This document shows, piece by piece, positions 35,348 through 44,574 of a stretch of DNA of 64,000 nt. The position numbers and the translations under genes are program-made. Positions within the stretch are counted from its first letter, which is position 1; the number at the start of each line of letters is the position of its first letter. The notes beneath the pieces are model-generated. The model saw only the letters and a list, made by a program, of their open reading frames with translations, did not search any database and had not been told where the DNA came from. This DNA comes from Pedobacter sp. PF22-3 (GTDB taxonomy: Bacteria; Bacteroidota; Bacteroidia; Sphingobacteriales; Sphingobacteriaceae). The stretch is from the NCBI RefSeq assembly GCF_026239555.1, contig NZ_JAPIVP010000001.1, forward strand, positions 62,001 to 126,000, given 5' to 3'.

Positions 35348-35683
35348 ATGTCATCTACCCGTTTAAGTAAGTTATTGGAATTTTTAGAAAGCGATCCTAA
35401 CGATCCATTTATACTATATGCCTTAGCCACAGAGTATAACACACAAAATGATAAAGAAAAAGCTTATTCTTTTTACCTTCAGTTAACCGATAAACATCCG
35501 GATTATGTAGGTACTTACTATCATTTAGGCAAGTTATTGGAAAAAGACGATCAAAAAGAGAAAGCAATCGAAATTTATCAAAAGGGGATGCAGGTAGCTC
35601 GAAATAAAAGAGATATGCATGCTTTTTCAGAATTACAGGGCGCTTATAACACAGCCGCCGGATTGGATTATGAGGATGACTAA
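35348..35683 (+). CDS. Small TPR-repeat protein
   Basis: The protein has 111 residues with three TPR-like helix pairs at about 17-50, 51-84 and 85-105: YALATEYNTQNDKEKAYSFYLQL, DYVGTYYHLGKLLEKDDQKEKA and a last partial unit (given in pieces). No signal or membrane part. TPR proteins of this size are scaffolds or adaptors; the partner is unknown. It is transcribed divergently from etfBA, with the start ATG at 35348. Confidence 0.78.
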   Translation: MSSTRLSKLLEFLESDPNDPFILYALATEYNTQNDKEKAYSFYLQLTDKHPDYVGTYYHLGKLLEKDDQKEKAIEIYQKGMQVARNKRDMHAFSELQGAYNTAAGLDYEDD

Positions 35684-35699
35684 CCCATTTACCAGTTGT

Positions 35700-35723
35700 C
35701 AGTTTTCAGTTAACAGTTTTCAG
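35700..35723. repeat. Direct repeat CAGTTTTCAG twice, short spacer
   Basis: CAGTTTTCAG at 35700-35709 and again at 35714-35723, separated by TTAA. A decayed third version (CAGTTGTCAG-like) precedes it. Such low-complexity words are common in gaps of this group and lie here just before the chromate transporter start. Confidence 0.5.
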
Positions 35724-35733
35724 CCTTGAATTA

Positions 35734-36951
35734 ATGCAAACCAAACCCATAGCTGCCAAAAAGCAGTGGCTGTTTATCCGGAATGTTATTTTTTTTACAT
35801 TCACCTCCTTTGGAGGCGCACAGGCGCACCTATCTTTATTGCTTAAATATTTTGTTCATAGCACCAAATTTATTTCAGAAGAAGAGCTTTTGGAGCTAAA
35901 TGCATTGGCACAGGTACTACCTGGCCCAGCATCTACACAAACCTTGGTTGGAATAGCCTGGAAAGTTGGAAAGCTTAAACTGGCGATTATTACTTTTCTG
36001 ATCTGGATATTGCCCACTGCAGCTATAATGACATTTGCAGCGATCAGTTATGCTTTACTCGATCAAAAGCAAAAGTTTACTTACATCTTAGAATATATTC
36101 AGCCGATTGCGCTGGGCATTGTAGCTTATGGCGCATGGAAACTTGGCAAAAAGGTTTTATCCTCACAGGTCTCCATATTTTTGGCCATTGCCTCGGTTAT
36201 TGCCACATTGGTTTTAAGAAATGCCTATGTATTTCCATTATCCATATTAATAGGCGGAATGATCTCTTCGGCTATTGAAACACCTAAAGAAGAAACGGAA
36301 TTAAGGGTTAAACTTTTTTCAAACATCAATCCCCGAAAACTGATCTATTTTCTTGGTGCTTTGCTTTTATTCGCATTGGTAGGTGCAATTATAAACAGAA
36401 CTTCTCCCTTCAGTTTACCTATCCGTTTACTCGAAAACTTTTACCGTAACGGAATATTGGTTTTTGGAGGAGGGCAGGTGCTAGTTCCTTTAATGTTTAC
36501 CGAGTTTGTAGAGATGAAACATTACCTGCCTTCATCAGGGTTTTTATCGGGTTTTGCACTGCAGCAAGCCTTACCTGGTCCAACATTTTCTTTTACCAGC
36601 TACTTAGGTGCATTAAGCATGAAGAATTTTGGTTATGGATTATGGGGCCAGATTTTAGGCGGATTAATTGGCGTGATCGGGATTAATTTACCTGGCCTTA
36701 TCCTTGTTTTATTTATTGTACCCTTCTGGGATGATTTAAAAAAGATCTCCAGAATCCGCCATAGCCTTTCGGGGATCAATGCTGTTAGTGTTGGATTTAT
36801 TATCGCTGCTTTTGTACTATTATTGATACCAATGGGCTTTAACTGGATATTTTTAGGGGTTATGATCGCTACATTTCTGTTGCTTAATTTCACCAAGATA
36901 AGTCCACCGGTTATTGTGTTGGCTGGTATATTGATTGGATATTTATTTTAA
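35734..36951 (+). CDS. chrA: Chromate-type ion transporter (CHR family, two-domain)
   Basis: The protein has 405 residues, a fused long-chain CHR protein with two homologous halves. The first half has FTSFGGAQAHLSLL near 18-31 and ALAQVLPGPASTQTLVGIAWKVG near 57-79 (in pieces); the second has GGGQVLVPLM near 246-255 and LQQALPGPTFSFTSYLGA near 272-289. About ten membrane segments. Family members export chromate in some bacteria, but many have other anions as substrates, so the name ChrA is a family label. It stands 50 bases after the TPR gene and may be co-transcribed with it. Confidence 0.85.
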   Translation: MQTKPIAAKKQWLFIRNVIFFTFTSFGGAQAHLSLLLKYFVHSTKFISEEELLELNALAQVLPGPASTQTLVGIAWKVGKLKLAIITFLIWILPTAAIMTFAAISYALLDQKQKFTYILEYIQPIALGIVAYGAWKLGKKVLSSQVSIFLAIASVIATLVLRNAYVFPLSILIGGMISSAIETPKEETELRVKLFSNINPRKLIYFLGALLLFALVGAIINRTSPFSLPIRLLENFYRNGILVFGGGQVLVPLMFTEFVEMKHYLPSSGFLSGFALQQALPGPTFSFTSYLGALSMKNFGYGLWGQILGGLIGVIGINLPGLILVLFIVPFWDDLKKISRIRHSLSGINAVSVGFIIAAFVLLLIPMGFNWIFLGVMIATFLLLNFTKISPPVIVLAGILIGYLF

Positions 36952-37261
36952 ATGCCATAATAATCAACAGATTGCGATCTGACTAATAGAAAAGGAGCTG
37001 TTACTCGGAAAGCAATTACGGTACACCGTAGGTTAATGTAGTCCCGCTATCACTGCTGTTCCGATGAATAATCGGGAGCATTCGTTTTATCAGGTTTAGA
37101 TTGATTTGGTTCCCTGCTACTTGGCTCAGTTTTTCGTGCCAGTGCCGATAGTTTAGCCTTTTATTGCAGCTGAAATACGTTTTGTTATGCTTTATGTAAT
37201 TTATTGCATAAAAAGAACATGAATGACAGAGGAATTTAAATGAATAATACATTACTTGGGT
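36952..37261. other. Non-coding gap with unidentified sequence
   Basis: No gene is supported. The first 60 bases are AT-rich. Around 37016-37160 the composition is less AT-rich, with several short GC words (GTCCCGCT, CCGATGAATAATCGG, GTGCCAGTGCCGATAG). It resembles a decayed repetitive element, but no inverted ends or reading frame could be found. A 108-codon minus-strand frame across it reads the neighbouring repeat as VIPAQAGI and is rejected. Confidence 0.4.
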
Positions 37262-37337
37262 CGTCATTCCCAACTTGATTGGGAATCTTAATGCCATAAG
37301 CCTAAAGATTAAGATTCCCGCCTGCGCGGGAATGACG
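37262..37337. repeat. CGTCATTCCC...GGGAATGACG repeat pair
   Basis: The left hairpin (37262-37289) has CATTCCCAACTTGATTGGGAAT, here cut as ATTCCCAAC/TTGATTGGGAAT; the right (37309-37337) has ATTCCCGCCTGCGCGGGAAT. Both are framed by CGTC and GACG. The right hairpin is of the type seen in many bacterial genomes. The pair is located between the ChrA-like gene and the convergent dnaB gene. Confidence 0.72.
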
Positions 37338-37438
37338 ATCAATCTATTGAAGTCTGTCGCCTAAAGAGTAATAATTATCTCACAAAAATCATATGTATGA
37401 CAGAAGATTTCGGAGAATTTTAGATCGTGTGGAATTTC

Positions 37439-39001
37439 CTAAAACGGTGGATCGTCATCATTATAATCATCCATTTTTGAAGGACGAATAATGACATTGC
37501 TTTGTTTTTCAAAATCCTGCGACGGATACATTCCAGCGGAAGGATCTGCAGCGAATGAATTTGGTGGTGCATTAAAATCATCTTCCAGATCCACGAACTT
37601 CACGAATTTACCCACAAATTTAAGTGGTACAATTCCGGTTTCACCGTTACGGTGTTTAGCAATAATCACCTCACCAATACCCGCCTGTGATCTTCCTTGC
37701 TCATCTTCGGTAATACCATAATACTCCGGGCGGTATAAAAATAGTACCATATCCGCATCCTGCTCAATTGAGCCCGATTCACGTAAATCGGATAACATTG
37801 GCCGCTTTCCCTGTAAACCAGGTCTACTCTCTACTGCACGACTTAACTGCGAAAGTGCCAGTACAGGAACATCAAGTTCTTTAGCAACTGATTTGAGTGC
37901 CCTTGAAATACTACCGATTTCCTGCTCACGGTTACCGCCGCCTTTTCCTTCACCTTTACCATGCATTAACTGCAAGTAATCGACAATTACCAGTTGGATA
38001 TCGTATTGTGACTTTAACCTTCGGCATTTTGCCCTGAATTCAAAAATATTTAGTGCAGGTGTATCATCAATTAATAGGGGAGCTTCCGTTAAACGGCCAA
38101 TTTTACTGTGTAACTGCTGCCATTCCCATTCCTGTAGATTTCCTTTTCTGATTTTCTCCTGCTCAATTTCTGCTTCTCCGGAAATTAAACGATTCACCAG
38201 CTGAACCGACGACATCTCTAGCGAGAATACTACGGTTGGTTTTGCAAAATCGACGGTGGCGTTTCTCGCACAGGTTAATACGAACGCCGTTTTTCCCATC
38301 GCCGGACGTGCAGCGATAATGACTAAATCTTGCTTCTGCCAGCCACCAGTTATTCTATCTAATCCGGTAAAACCTGTTGGTACACCGGTTAAACCATCAG
38401 TTTTAGTACGAAGTTCTTCAAGCGTAGCTAACGATTGTTTAATAATATCGTCCATCTTTTGCGTATCTCTACGCAGGTTATTTTGGGCGATTTCAAAAAG
38501 TCCTTTTTCTGCCTGATCTAAGAGATCAAAAATATCAGTAGTATCTTCGTAGGCATTTGTAATGATTTCAGTTGAAATTCTGATCAACTCACGCTGAATG
38601 TATTTCTGAGAAATAATACGGGCATGAAACTCAATATTCGCTGCAGAAGCAACGCGATTGGTCAAGCTTGTAATGTAATACGCACCGCCAACTATTTCCA
38701 GAGAACCTAAAGTACGCAACTCGGCAGTTACTGTTAAAATATCTACCGGCTTCGATTTCTGAAACAGGATATGGATTGCCTCAAAAATTTTCTGGTGGGC
38801 AATATTATAGAAAACCTCTGGTTTTAAAACATCAATAACAGCAGAAAGTGCATCTTTTTCGAGCATTAATGCCCCAAGAACGGCTTCCTCAAGATCCAAT
38901 GCCTGAGGGGGAATTTTCCCCTGTGAACTTATTGTATTACTTAACCTGCTTTTCCTAGCAGTCATACTGTTCTTTCCGCCTTGTTCGTTATCGATACTCA
39001 T
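37439..39001 (-). CDS. dnaB: Replicative DNA helicase
   Basis: The protein has 520 residues. The N-terminal DnaB domain (about 30-140) starts at PPQALDLEEAVLGALMLEKDAL. The RecA-like helicase core has the P-loop ARPAMGKT at 231-238, the Walker B stretch LVIVDYLQLM near 325-334 and the arginine-rich motif GNREQEIGSISRALK near 344-358. The enzyme unwinds DNA ahead of the polymerase as a hexamer and moves 5' to 3'. No intein is present. Convergent with the transport gene; divergent from rlmB. Confidence 0.97.
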   Translation of the reverse strand: MSIDNEQGGKNSMTARKSRLSNTISSQGKIPPQALDLEEAVLGALMLEKDALSAVIDVLKPEVFYNIAHQKIFEAIHILFQKSKPVDILTVTAELRTLGSLEIVGGAYYITSLTNRVASAANIEFHARIISQKYIQRELIRISTEIITNAYEDTTDIFDLLDQAEKGLFEIAQNNLRRDTQKMDDIIKQSLATLEELRTKTDGLTGVPTGFTGLDRITGGWQKQDLVIIAARPAMGKTAFVLTCARNATVDFAKPTVVFSLEMSSVQLVNRLISGEAEIEQEKIRKGNLQEWEWQQLHSKIGRLTEAPLLIDDTPALNIFEFRAKCRRLKSQYDIQLVIVDYLQLMHGKGEGKGGGNREQEIGSISRALKSVAKELDVPVLALSQLSRAVESRPGLQGKRPMLSDLRESGSIEQDADMVLFLYRPEYYGITEDEQGRSQAGIGEVIIAKHRNGETGIVPLKFVGKFVKFVDLEDDFNAPPNSFAADPSAGMYPSQDFEKQSNVIIRPSKMDDYNDDDPPF

Positions 39002-39176
39002 TCCACAAAAGTAATCAAATTTTGATGGGGTTGTTTGAATTAGTTACTAGCTGTTTGTTAACAAATTGAAGCATAATCAGATTAAATTTTATTGGATTTA
39101 TGGTGTCATAAAAATTTTTAAACAATTAAATGTTAATAAGGAGTACATTGTTTAGGGCTAAAACATTTTATTTGAA

Positions 39177-39184
39177 TACTTTTG
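39177..39184 (+). promoter_or_regulatory. TACTTTTG -7 element before rlmB
   Basis: TACTTTTG fits TAnnTTTG exactly, 17 bases before the rlmB start codon at 39202. A TTG for the -33 element is at 39148-39150 but the spacing is long (about 26), so only the -7 element is well supported. Confidence 0.4.
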
Positions 39185-39201
39185 CCTAACAATTTCGAAA
39201 C

Positions 39202-39969
39202 ATGGATAATTTTAGAAGACCGCAACGGGCAAAAGAGAATAATGAGTTTGTATTTGGCATCAGAGCCGTAATAGAAGCCATTAAAGCAGGAAGAGACATA
39301 GAAACCATTTATCAGCAACGCGGTCTGGGGGGCGAACTTTTCCTGGAACTCAAAGCCCTTCTAAAAGATACTTTAATACCATTGAACTCGGTTCCGGTAG
39401 AGAAACTGAACCGCATGTCGCAGAAAAACCATCAGGGTGTAATTGCAGTAATTTCTCCAATTACCTATCAAAATATTGAAGATATTGTTCCTGCAGTTTT
39501 CGAAAAAGGAGAAGTGCCATTAATTCTGGTTTTAGATAGCGTAACTGATGTTAGAAATATGGGCGCCATCGCACGTACTGCCGCTTGCGTAGGCGTTCAT
39601 GCCATTGTTGTTCCATTAAAAAATGCGGCGCAGATAAATGCTGATGCAATTAAAACGTCTGCGGGTGCATTATTCAGTATTCCGATTTGCCGCCATGCCA
39701 ACCTGCACAAAACCTGCTTGTTTCTGCAGGAAAGTGGCCTGCAGGTTGTAGCCTGTACCGAAAAAACCAATGATTTTATTTATGCCCCTGATTATACCAT
39801 GCCAACAGCAATTGTAATGGGCTCAGAGGATGAAGGAATATCTAACGATCTTTTAAGGGTGGCCGATCATTTAGCTAAAATACCAATGGCAGGAAAAATC
39901 GAATCGTTAAATGTTTCGGTAGCTGCCGGGGTAATTTTATACGAAGCAGTTAGGCAGAGAACGGTTTAG
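39202..39969 (+). CDS. rlmB: 23S rRNA 2'-O-methyltransferase, TrmH/SpoU family (RlmB-like)
   Basis: The protein has 255 residues. The N-terminal substrate-binding part has VFGIRAVIEAIKAGRDIETIY. The SPOUT knot has the three family motifs: LDSVTDVRNMGAIARTA near 113-129, IVMGSEDEGIS near 204-214 and IPMAGKIESLNVSVAAGVILYEAVRQR near 229-253 (in pieces). RlmB methylates G2251 in the peptidyl-transferase P loop; TrmH paralogs have other targets, so the target is family-based. It starts 200 bases from dnaB on the other strand. Confidence 0.88.
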   Translation: MDNFRRPQRAKENNEFVFGIRAVIEAIKAGRDIETIYQQRGLGGELFLELKALLKDTLIPLNSVPVEKLNRMSQKNHQGVIAVISPITYQNIEDIVPAVFEKGEVPLILVLDSVTDVRNMGAIARTAACVGVHAIVVPLKNAAQINADAIKTSAGALFSIPICRHANLHKTCLFLQESGLQVVACTEKTNDFIYAPDYTMPTAIVMGSEDEGISNDLLRVADHLAKIPMAGKIESLNVSVAAGVILYEAVRQRTV

Positions 39970-39988
39970 AGCGGTAAGATGTAAAAGG

Positions 39989-40116
39989 TAAAATGGATGA
40001 TGGAATCTGTTTCAACTCATCAAAATTCGTCATCCTGAACTTGTTTCAGGATCTATAAAGCGCATTACAGAAACGTAAAATGGTTGACGGGCAACTATGC
40101 TGCATCATCCATTTTA
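39989..40116. repeat. Nested inverted repeats with a CGTCATCCTGAA unit inside
   Basis: TAAAATGGATGATG at 39989-40002 is repeated exactly inverted at 40103-40116. Between them at 40028-40054 lies a palindrome CCTGAACTTGTTTCAGG in the CGTCAT...ATCT frame. The block fills the gap between the convergent rlmB and mannose-1-phosphate guanylyltransferase genes. Confidence 0.65.
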
Positions 40117-40135
40117 CATCTCACTTCATCCACCT

Positions 40136-41227
40136 TTATATAAACTTGTTTCCAAATCTGGATTTAACTTCTGCAACAAACTCTTTCACCTTTTGCTCTT
40201 CGTTTCTTGGGCAGATCATGAGCATGTTATTGTTTTCAACCACAATGTAATCATGCAGCCCTTGTAAGATCACCAATTTATCTTTTGGAACATTTACCAT
40301 GCAATTTGATGAATCGAACATCAGAACCTGTTCTGAAGGAATAACGGCATTGCCTACATAATCTTTCTCAGCCATTTCATAAATGGAGGCCCAGGTTCCT
40401 AAGTCAGACCAGCCGAAATCGGATGGAAGCACATAAACGTTATCTGCTTTCTCCATGATTCCGAAATCAATTGAAATATTGGTACATTGAAGATAAGCAT
40501 TATTGATAAATTCTTTTTCACTTACTTTATTCAATTCAGATCTTCCCACATTAAATATCTCATACATATCTGGCAGGTGTTTTTCGAAAGCGCTTAAAAT
40601 CGCTTTAGCCGACCAAATAAAGATACCCGCATTCCATAAGAAATCGCCGCTCTGCAAAAATGATTTTGCCAATTCTAAATTGGGCTTTTCAGTAAAGGTT
40701 TTAACTTTATGCAGATCAGTATCTGTATTAAGTACGTAATCAGTATGCTGGATATAACCATAACCGGTATCAGGACGGTTAGGCTTAATTCCCAATGTAA
40801 TTAAACAATCGTTTTTTGATGCAGCTTCTAAAGATTGTTCGATAGAGGCGATAAAGCCATCAATATCGGCAATGGTATGATCTGAAGGTGTAACTACAAT
40901 GGTGGCATTAGGATTTAACTCTGCTATTTTTAAACTTCCATAAGCAATACACGGTGCTGTATTTCGCATTAACGGCTCAGCTAAAATCTGGTTATCTGTT
41001 AATAGCGGTAATTGCGCTTTAATCAGATCAGAATAAATTTCGTTGGTAACGATAAATATATTTTCAGGAGGACAGATATTTAGGAATCTTTCGTAAGTAC
41101 TTTGAATGAGCGTTTTTCCAACACCGAAAAAATCGATAAACTGTTTTGGATACTCCGTTCTGCTTACTGGCCAAAAGCGACTTCCAACGCCACCGGCCAT
41201 AATTAGTGCATAATAGTCTTTATTCAT
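40136..41227 (-). CDS. manC: Mannose-1-phosphate guanylyltransferase
   Basis: The protein has 363 residues, a short form without the isomerase domain. The nucleotidyltransferase start YALIMAGGVGSRFWPVSRTEYPKQ (residues 6-29, in pieces AGGVGSRFWP and PKQF), VTPSDHTIAD near 111-120 and FTEKPNLELAKSFLQSGDFLWNAGIFIWSA near 174-203 (in pieces) are typical of GDP-mannose pyrophosphorylase. It makes GDP-mannose from mannose 1-phosphate and GTP for surface polysaccharides. It lies 15 bases from the arabinose-5-phosphate isomerase gene on the same strand, so the two form an envelope-sugar unit. Confidence 0.93.
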   Translation of the reverse strand: MNKDYYALIMAGGVGSRFWPVSRTEYPKQFIDFFGVGKTLIQSTYERFLNICPPENIFIVTNEIYSDLIKAQLPLLTDNQILAEPLMRNTAPCIAYGSLKIAELNPNATIVVTPSDHTIADIDGFIASIEQSLEAASKNDCLITLGIKPNRPDTGYGYIQHTDYVLNTDTDLHKVKTFTEKPNLELAKSFLQSGDFLWNAGIFIWSAKAILSAFEKHLPDMYEIFNVGRSELNKVSEKEFINNAYLQCTNISIDFGIMEKADNVYVLPSDFGWSDLGTWASIYEMAEKDYVGNAVIPSEQVLMFDSSNCMVNVPKDKLVILQGLHDYIVVENNNMLMICPRNEEQKVKEFVAEVKSRFGNKFI

Positions 41228-41242
41228 TTTATAATTTAAAAA

Positions 41243-42211
41243 TTACACAATCCCTTCATTTAAAAGATCGTGTAAATGGATGATGCCAAAGTAAGTATTT
41301 TGTTCCAGAACTAACAGCTGGGTTATATTGTTTTGCCTAATAATATCCAAGGCATCAACTGCTAAAGCGTCAAATTGTATGCTCTTTGGCGTTCTGCCCA
41401 TGATGTCTTCTGCTTTTAAGTCTGCAATACTACTGTTATTTTCCAACATCCGCCTAATATCACCATCTGTAATAATGCCAAGCACCTTATCGTCGCTATC
41501 TACAACAACAACAGCCCCCAAACGGTTTTTGCTAATTTCTATCAGTACATCTTTAACCGAGGCGGATGGATGTATAGCCGGTTTTTCGTTGGACAGCGCT
41601 AAATCGCGTGCTTTTAAATAAAGTTTTTTACCTAATGATCCGCCTGGATGATATTTTGCAAAATCTGATTCATTAAATTCTCTACACTCTAACAAACAAA
41701 TGGCTAAGGCATCGCCCAATGCCAATTGCGCGGTGGTACTGGTTGTTGGCGCCAAATTATGCGGACAGGCTTCTTTTTCGAAAGAAGTATTTAAAATCAG
41801 GTCGGCCTGTTCAGCTAAAAAAGAATTCAATTCTCCAACCATCCCGATCAGGAGATTGCCCGATGTTTTCAATAAGGGGGTAAGCACTTTAATTTCTGGC
41901 GTATTTCCACTCTTAGAAAGACATATCACGATATCATCCACCTGGATCATCCCAAGATCGCCGTGAATGGCATCTGCAGCATGCATAAAAATAGCAGGTG
42001 TACCAGTTGAGTTAAAAGTAGCCACTATCTTTTGCGCAATGATGGCACTTTTTCCTATGCCCGTTACAATTACCCGACCTCTGCCATTTAAAATGCTTGA
42101 TACAACTTTTTCAAAATCGTCGTTAATATTCTTGGCAACATTTAATATCGCTGCTGCTTCAAGCGCTAAAGTGCCTATAGCTGATTGGATTATGGATTTT
42201 TTACTTTTCAA
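41243..42211 (-). CDS. kdsD: Arabinose-5-phosphate isomerase (KdsD/KpsF)
   Basis: The protein has 322 residues. The SIS sugar-isomerase domain at about 30-175 has VTGIGKSAIIAQKIVATFNSTG near 49-70 and HAADAIHGDLGMIQVDD near 77-93. Two CBS domains follow (about 205-260 and 270-320). It converts ribulose 5-phosphate to arabinose 5-phosphate, the first step to KDO. The gene starts with TTG at 42211; the next in-frame Met is inside the domain. It is divergent from recQ, and KdsA lies just after recQ, so KDO genes flank the helicase. Confidence 0.92.
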   Translation of the reverse strand: MKSKKSIIQSAIGTLALEAAAILNVAKNINDDFEKVVSSILNGRGRVIVTGIGKSAIIAQKIVATFNSTGTPAIFMHAADAIHGDLGMIQVDDIVICLSKSGNTPEIKVLTPLLKTSGNLLIGMVGELNSFLAEQADLILNTSFEKEACPHNLAPTTSTTAQLALGDALAICLLECREFNESDFAKYHPGGSLGKKLYLKARDLALSNEKPAIHPSASVKDVLIEISKNRLGAVVVVDSDDKVLGIITDGDIRRMLENNSSIADLKAEDIMGRTPKSIQFDALAVDALDIIRQNNITQLLVLEQNTYFGIIHLHDLLNEGIV

Positions 42212-42302
42212 AGAGAAAATAATTGTTTGTTAATACTTGAAATTCTTGTAAAATTATGTTATTTTGGATACAAAAATAGCATCGCATATTTTATTACACA
42301 AA

Positions 42303-44492
42303 ATGGACGTGAAAAAGTCGTTATTTGATAACCTACAAAATTTCTTCGGGTTTGATAATTTCAAGGGTGATCAGGAGTCGATCATTACCAATATTTTAGA
42401 AGGCAATAATACTTTTGTTATTATGCCTACAGGCGGAGGAAAGTCTATTTGCTATCAGTTGCCCGCTTTAATGAGCGAGGGAACGGCAATTGTGATTTCT
42501 CCATTGATTGCATTAATGAAAAACCAGGTAGACCAATTAAGGGCTTTTGGTGGAAATGACAGTATTGCTCACTTTCTTAATTCATCCTTAAACAAATCTG
42601 AAATTACACAAGTTAAATCTGACCTTTTAAGCGGCCAGACTAAATTATTGTATGTTGCACCAGAATCTTTGGCAAAACAGGATAATATTGATTTTTTAAA
42701 CCTGATTAAAATCTCTTTTGTTGCCGTTGATGAAGCGCATTGTATTTCTGAATGGGGACATGATTTCAGGCCTGAATATCGCAAGATTAAACAGGTTATT
42801 GCCGGTTTAGGAAATAATATCCCAATTATCGCATTAACCGCTACTGCTACCCCAAAAGTACAACAGGATATTATGAAAAACCTGGGTATGACGGAAGCAA
42901 CATTGTTTAAATCTTCATTTAACCGGCCGAACTTATTTTATGAAATCCGCCCTAAAAGAGATATTACCAAAGAGATCATTAAATACATCAAGTCTAATCC
43001 TGGCAAATCAGGAATTATCTATTGCCTAAGCCGTAAAAAGGTAGAGGAAGTGGCCGAAGCTTTAAACCTTAATGGAATTAGTGCATTACCTTATCATGCA
43101 GGTTTAGATCCAAAGGTTAGGGCAGAAACGCAGGATAAATTTTTGATGGAAGATGCAGAGGTAATTGTTGCAACCATTGCCTTTGGTATGGGAATCGACA
43201 AACCGGATGTTCGCTTTGTAATCCACCACGATGTGCCGAAGAGCATGGAGGGTTATTATCAGGAAACGGGCAGGGCCGGACGTGATGGTGGCGAAGGGGT
43301 ATGTATTGCTTTCTACTCTCAAAAAGATGTAGATAAACTGGCTAAGTTTATGAAAGATAAACCAGTTTCTGAAAGAGAGATTGGTACGCAGATATTAAAG
43401 GAAGTGATTGATTATGCCGAATCTGGCGTTTGCCGTCGTAAGCAGATTCTTCACTATTTTGGCGAAAACTTTAACGAAACTGGCTGTAACTGCATGTGCG
43501 ACAACTGCAAAAAGCCTAAAAAGCAGTTTGATGCCGAAAGTCAGTTATCTACCTTATTAAAGTTTATTGAGAAATCTGGAGAAAAATTTGACGATGCACA
43601 CTTGTTAAACGTTTTCTTGGGCTTAGAAACAGCACAAACCATCGCATACGAACATAGTAAGGTTCCTGAATTTGGAATTGGTAAAGAAGACGGTGAGCTG
43701 ATGTGGAAATCAATTATCCGCCAGGCTGTTTTAAACAATTTCCTTTTTAAAGATATCGATAATTACGGTTTATTAAAGTTAACTAAGCAGGGAAGAGATT
43801 TCATTGTTAATCCTTACAGTCTTAAATTTATACTGAATGAACCAATAGAAAACGGTACTGACGATGATGATGACGATGTAAAACAAGGTACAGGTGCTTT
43901 GGATACTCATCTTCTGTCTTTACTGAAAGAGCTACGTAAAAAAATTGCGAAACAGAAAAGCGTGCCACCATTTGTGGTTTTCCAGGATCCATCTTTAGAG
44001 GAAATGTGTACGCATTATCCCATCACGATGGAAGAGCTTCGCCAGATTTCTGGTGTAGGTTCGGGTAAGGCAATGAAATTTGGGACACCTTTTATCGAAT
44101 TGATCAAAAAATATGTGGAGGATAATGATATCGAACGGCCTATTGATCTGATTATTAAAACGCAGGCCAATAAATCGCAGATGAAAGTTTCGATTATCCA
44201 AAATATCGACAGACAGATCGGTTTGGAAGATATTGCTGATTCCAAAGGCATCACTTACGAAGAGATCCTGAAAGAAGTAGAATCGATTGTAAACTCTGGT
44301 ACTAAACTTAACCTGAACTATTTCATCGATGAAGTAATTGATGATGATAGGCAGGATGAAGTTTTTGATTATTTCAGAGCAGCCGAAAGCGATTCTATAG
44401 ATGAAGCGCTAAATGAACTGGGCGAAACCGATTATACCCGAGAGGAAATTCAACTGATGCGGATTAAATTCATGTCAGAACTAGGAAATTAA
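42303..44492 (+). CDS. recQ: ATP-dependent DNA helicase RecQ
   Basis: From the ATG at 42303 the protein has 729 residues; a TTG at 42264 would add 13. The helicase core has the P-loop PTGGGKS at 42-48, DEAHCISEWGHDFRPEY near 143-159, and motif VI QETGRAGRDG near 320-329. The zinc-binding RQC region has GVCRRKQILHYFGE and CNCMCDNCKK near 380-410. An HRDC-like domain lies around 530-600, and an acidic tail follows. RecQ unwinds 3' to 5' and helps with recombination and fork repair. The start is supported by the length and the usual MxxKxxLFDNLQxFFGF opening of the phylum. Confidence 0.95.
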   Translation: MDVKKSLFDNLQNFFGFDNFKGDQESIITNILEGNNTFVIMPTGGGKSICYQLPALMSEGTAIVISPLIALMKNQVDQLRAFGGNDSIAHFLNSSLNKSEITQVKSDLLSGQTKLLYVAPESLAKQDNIDFLNLIKISFVAVDEAHCISEWGHDFRPEYRKIKQVIAGLGNNIPIIALTATATPKVQQDIMKNLGMTEATLFKSSFNRPNLFYEIRPKRDITKEIIKYIKSNPGKSGIIYCLSRKKVEEVAEALNLNGISALPYHAGLDPKVRAETQDKFLMEDAEVIVATIAFGMGIDKPDVRFVIHHDVPKSMEGYYQETGRAGRDGGEGVCIAFYSQKDVDKLAKFMKDKPVSEREIGTQILKEVIDYAESGVCRRKQILHYFGENFNETGCNCMCDNCKKPKKQFDAESQLSTLLKFIEKSGEKFDDAHLLNVFLGLETAQTIAYEHSKVPEFGIGKEDGELMWKSIIRQAVLNNFLFKDIDNYGLLKLTKQGRDFIVNPYSLKFILNEPIENGTDDDDDDVKQGTGALDTHLLSLLKELRKKIAKQKSVPPFVVFQDPSLEEMCTHYPITMEELRQISGVGSGKAMKFGTPFIELIKKYVEDNDIERPIDLIIKTQANKSQMKVSIIQNIDRQIGLEDIADSKGITYEEILKEVESIVNSGTKLNLNYFIDEVIDDDRQDEVFDYFRAAESDSIDEALNELGETDYTREEIQLMRIKFMSELGN

Positions 44493-44532
44493 AAATTAGA
44501 CGTGAGATATGAGAAGTTAGATTTGAGATAAA

Positions 44533-44566
44533 CTCACATCTCATGTCTCACATCTCATGTCTCACA
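44533..44566. repeat. Tandem 14-bp repeat CTCACATCTCATGT
   Basis: CTCACATCTCATGT occurs at 44533-44546 and 44547-44560, with a third partial copy CTCACA at 44561. An inverted relative, CGTGAGATATGAGA, lies at 44501-44514. The block stands between recQ and kdsA and overlaps the false ATG at 44557. Confidence 0.6.
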
Positions 44567-44574
44567 CCTTAACT

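Noticed and set aside
37016..37342. 108-codon minus-strand frame
   Set aside because: Its start is the CGTCATTCCC repeat read as VIPAQAGI, a typical artefact; the rest has no family pattern.
44557..44574. Upstream ATG for kdsA
   Set aside because: It lies inside the tandem CTCACATCTCATGT repeat; KdsA proteins begin close to the ATG at 44575.
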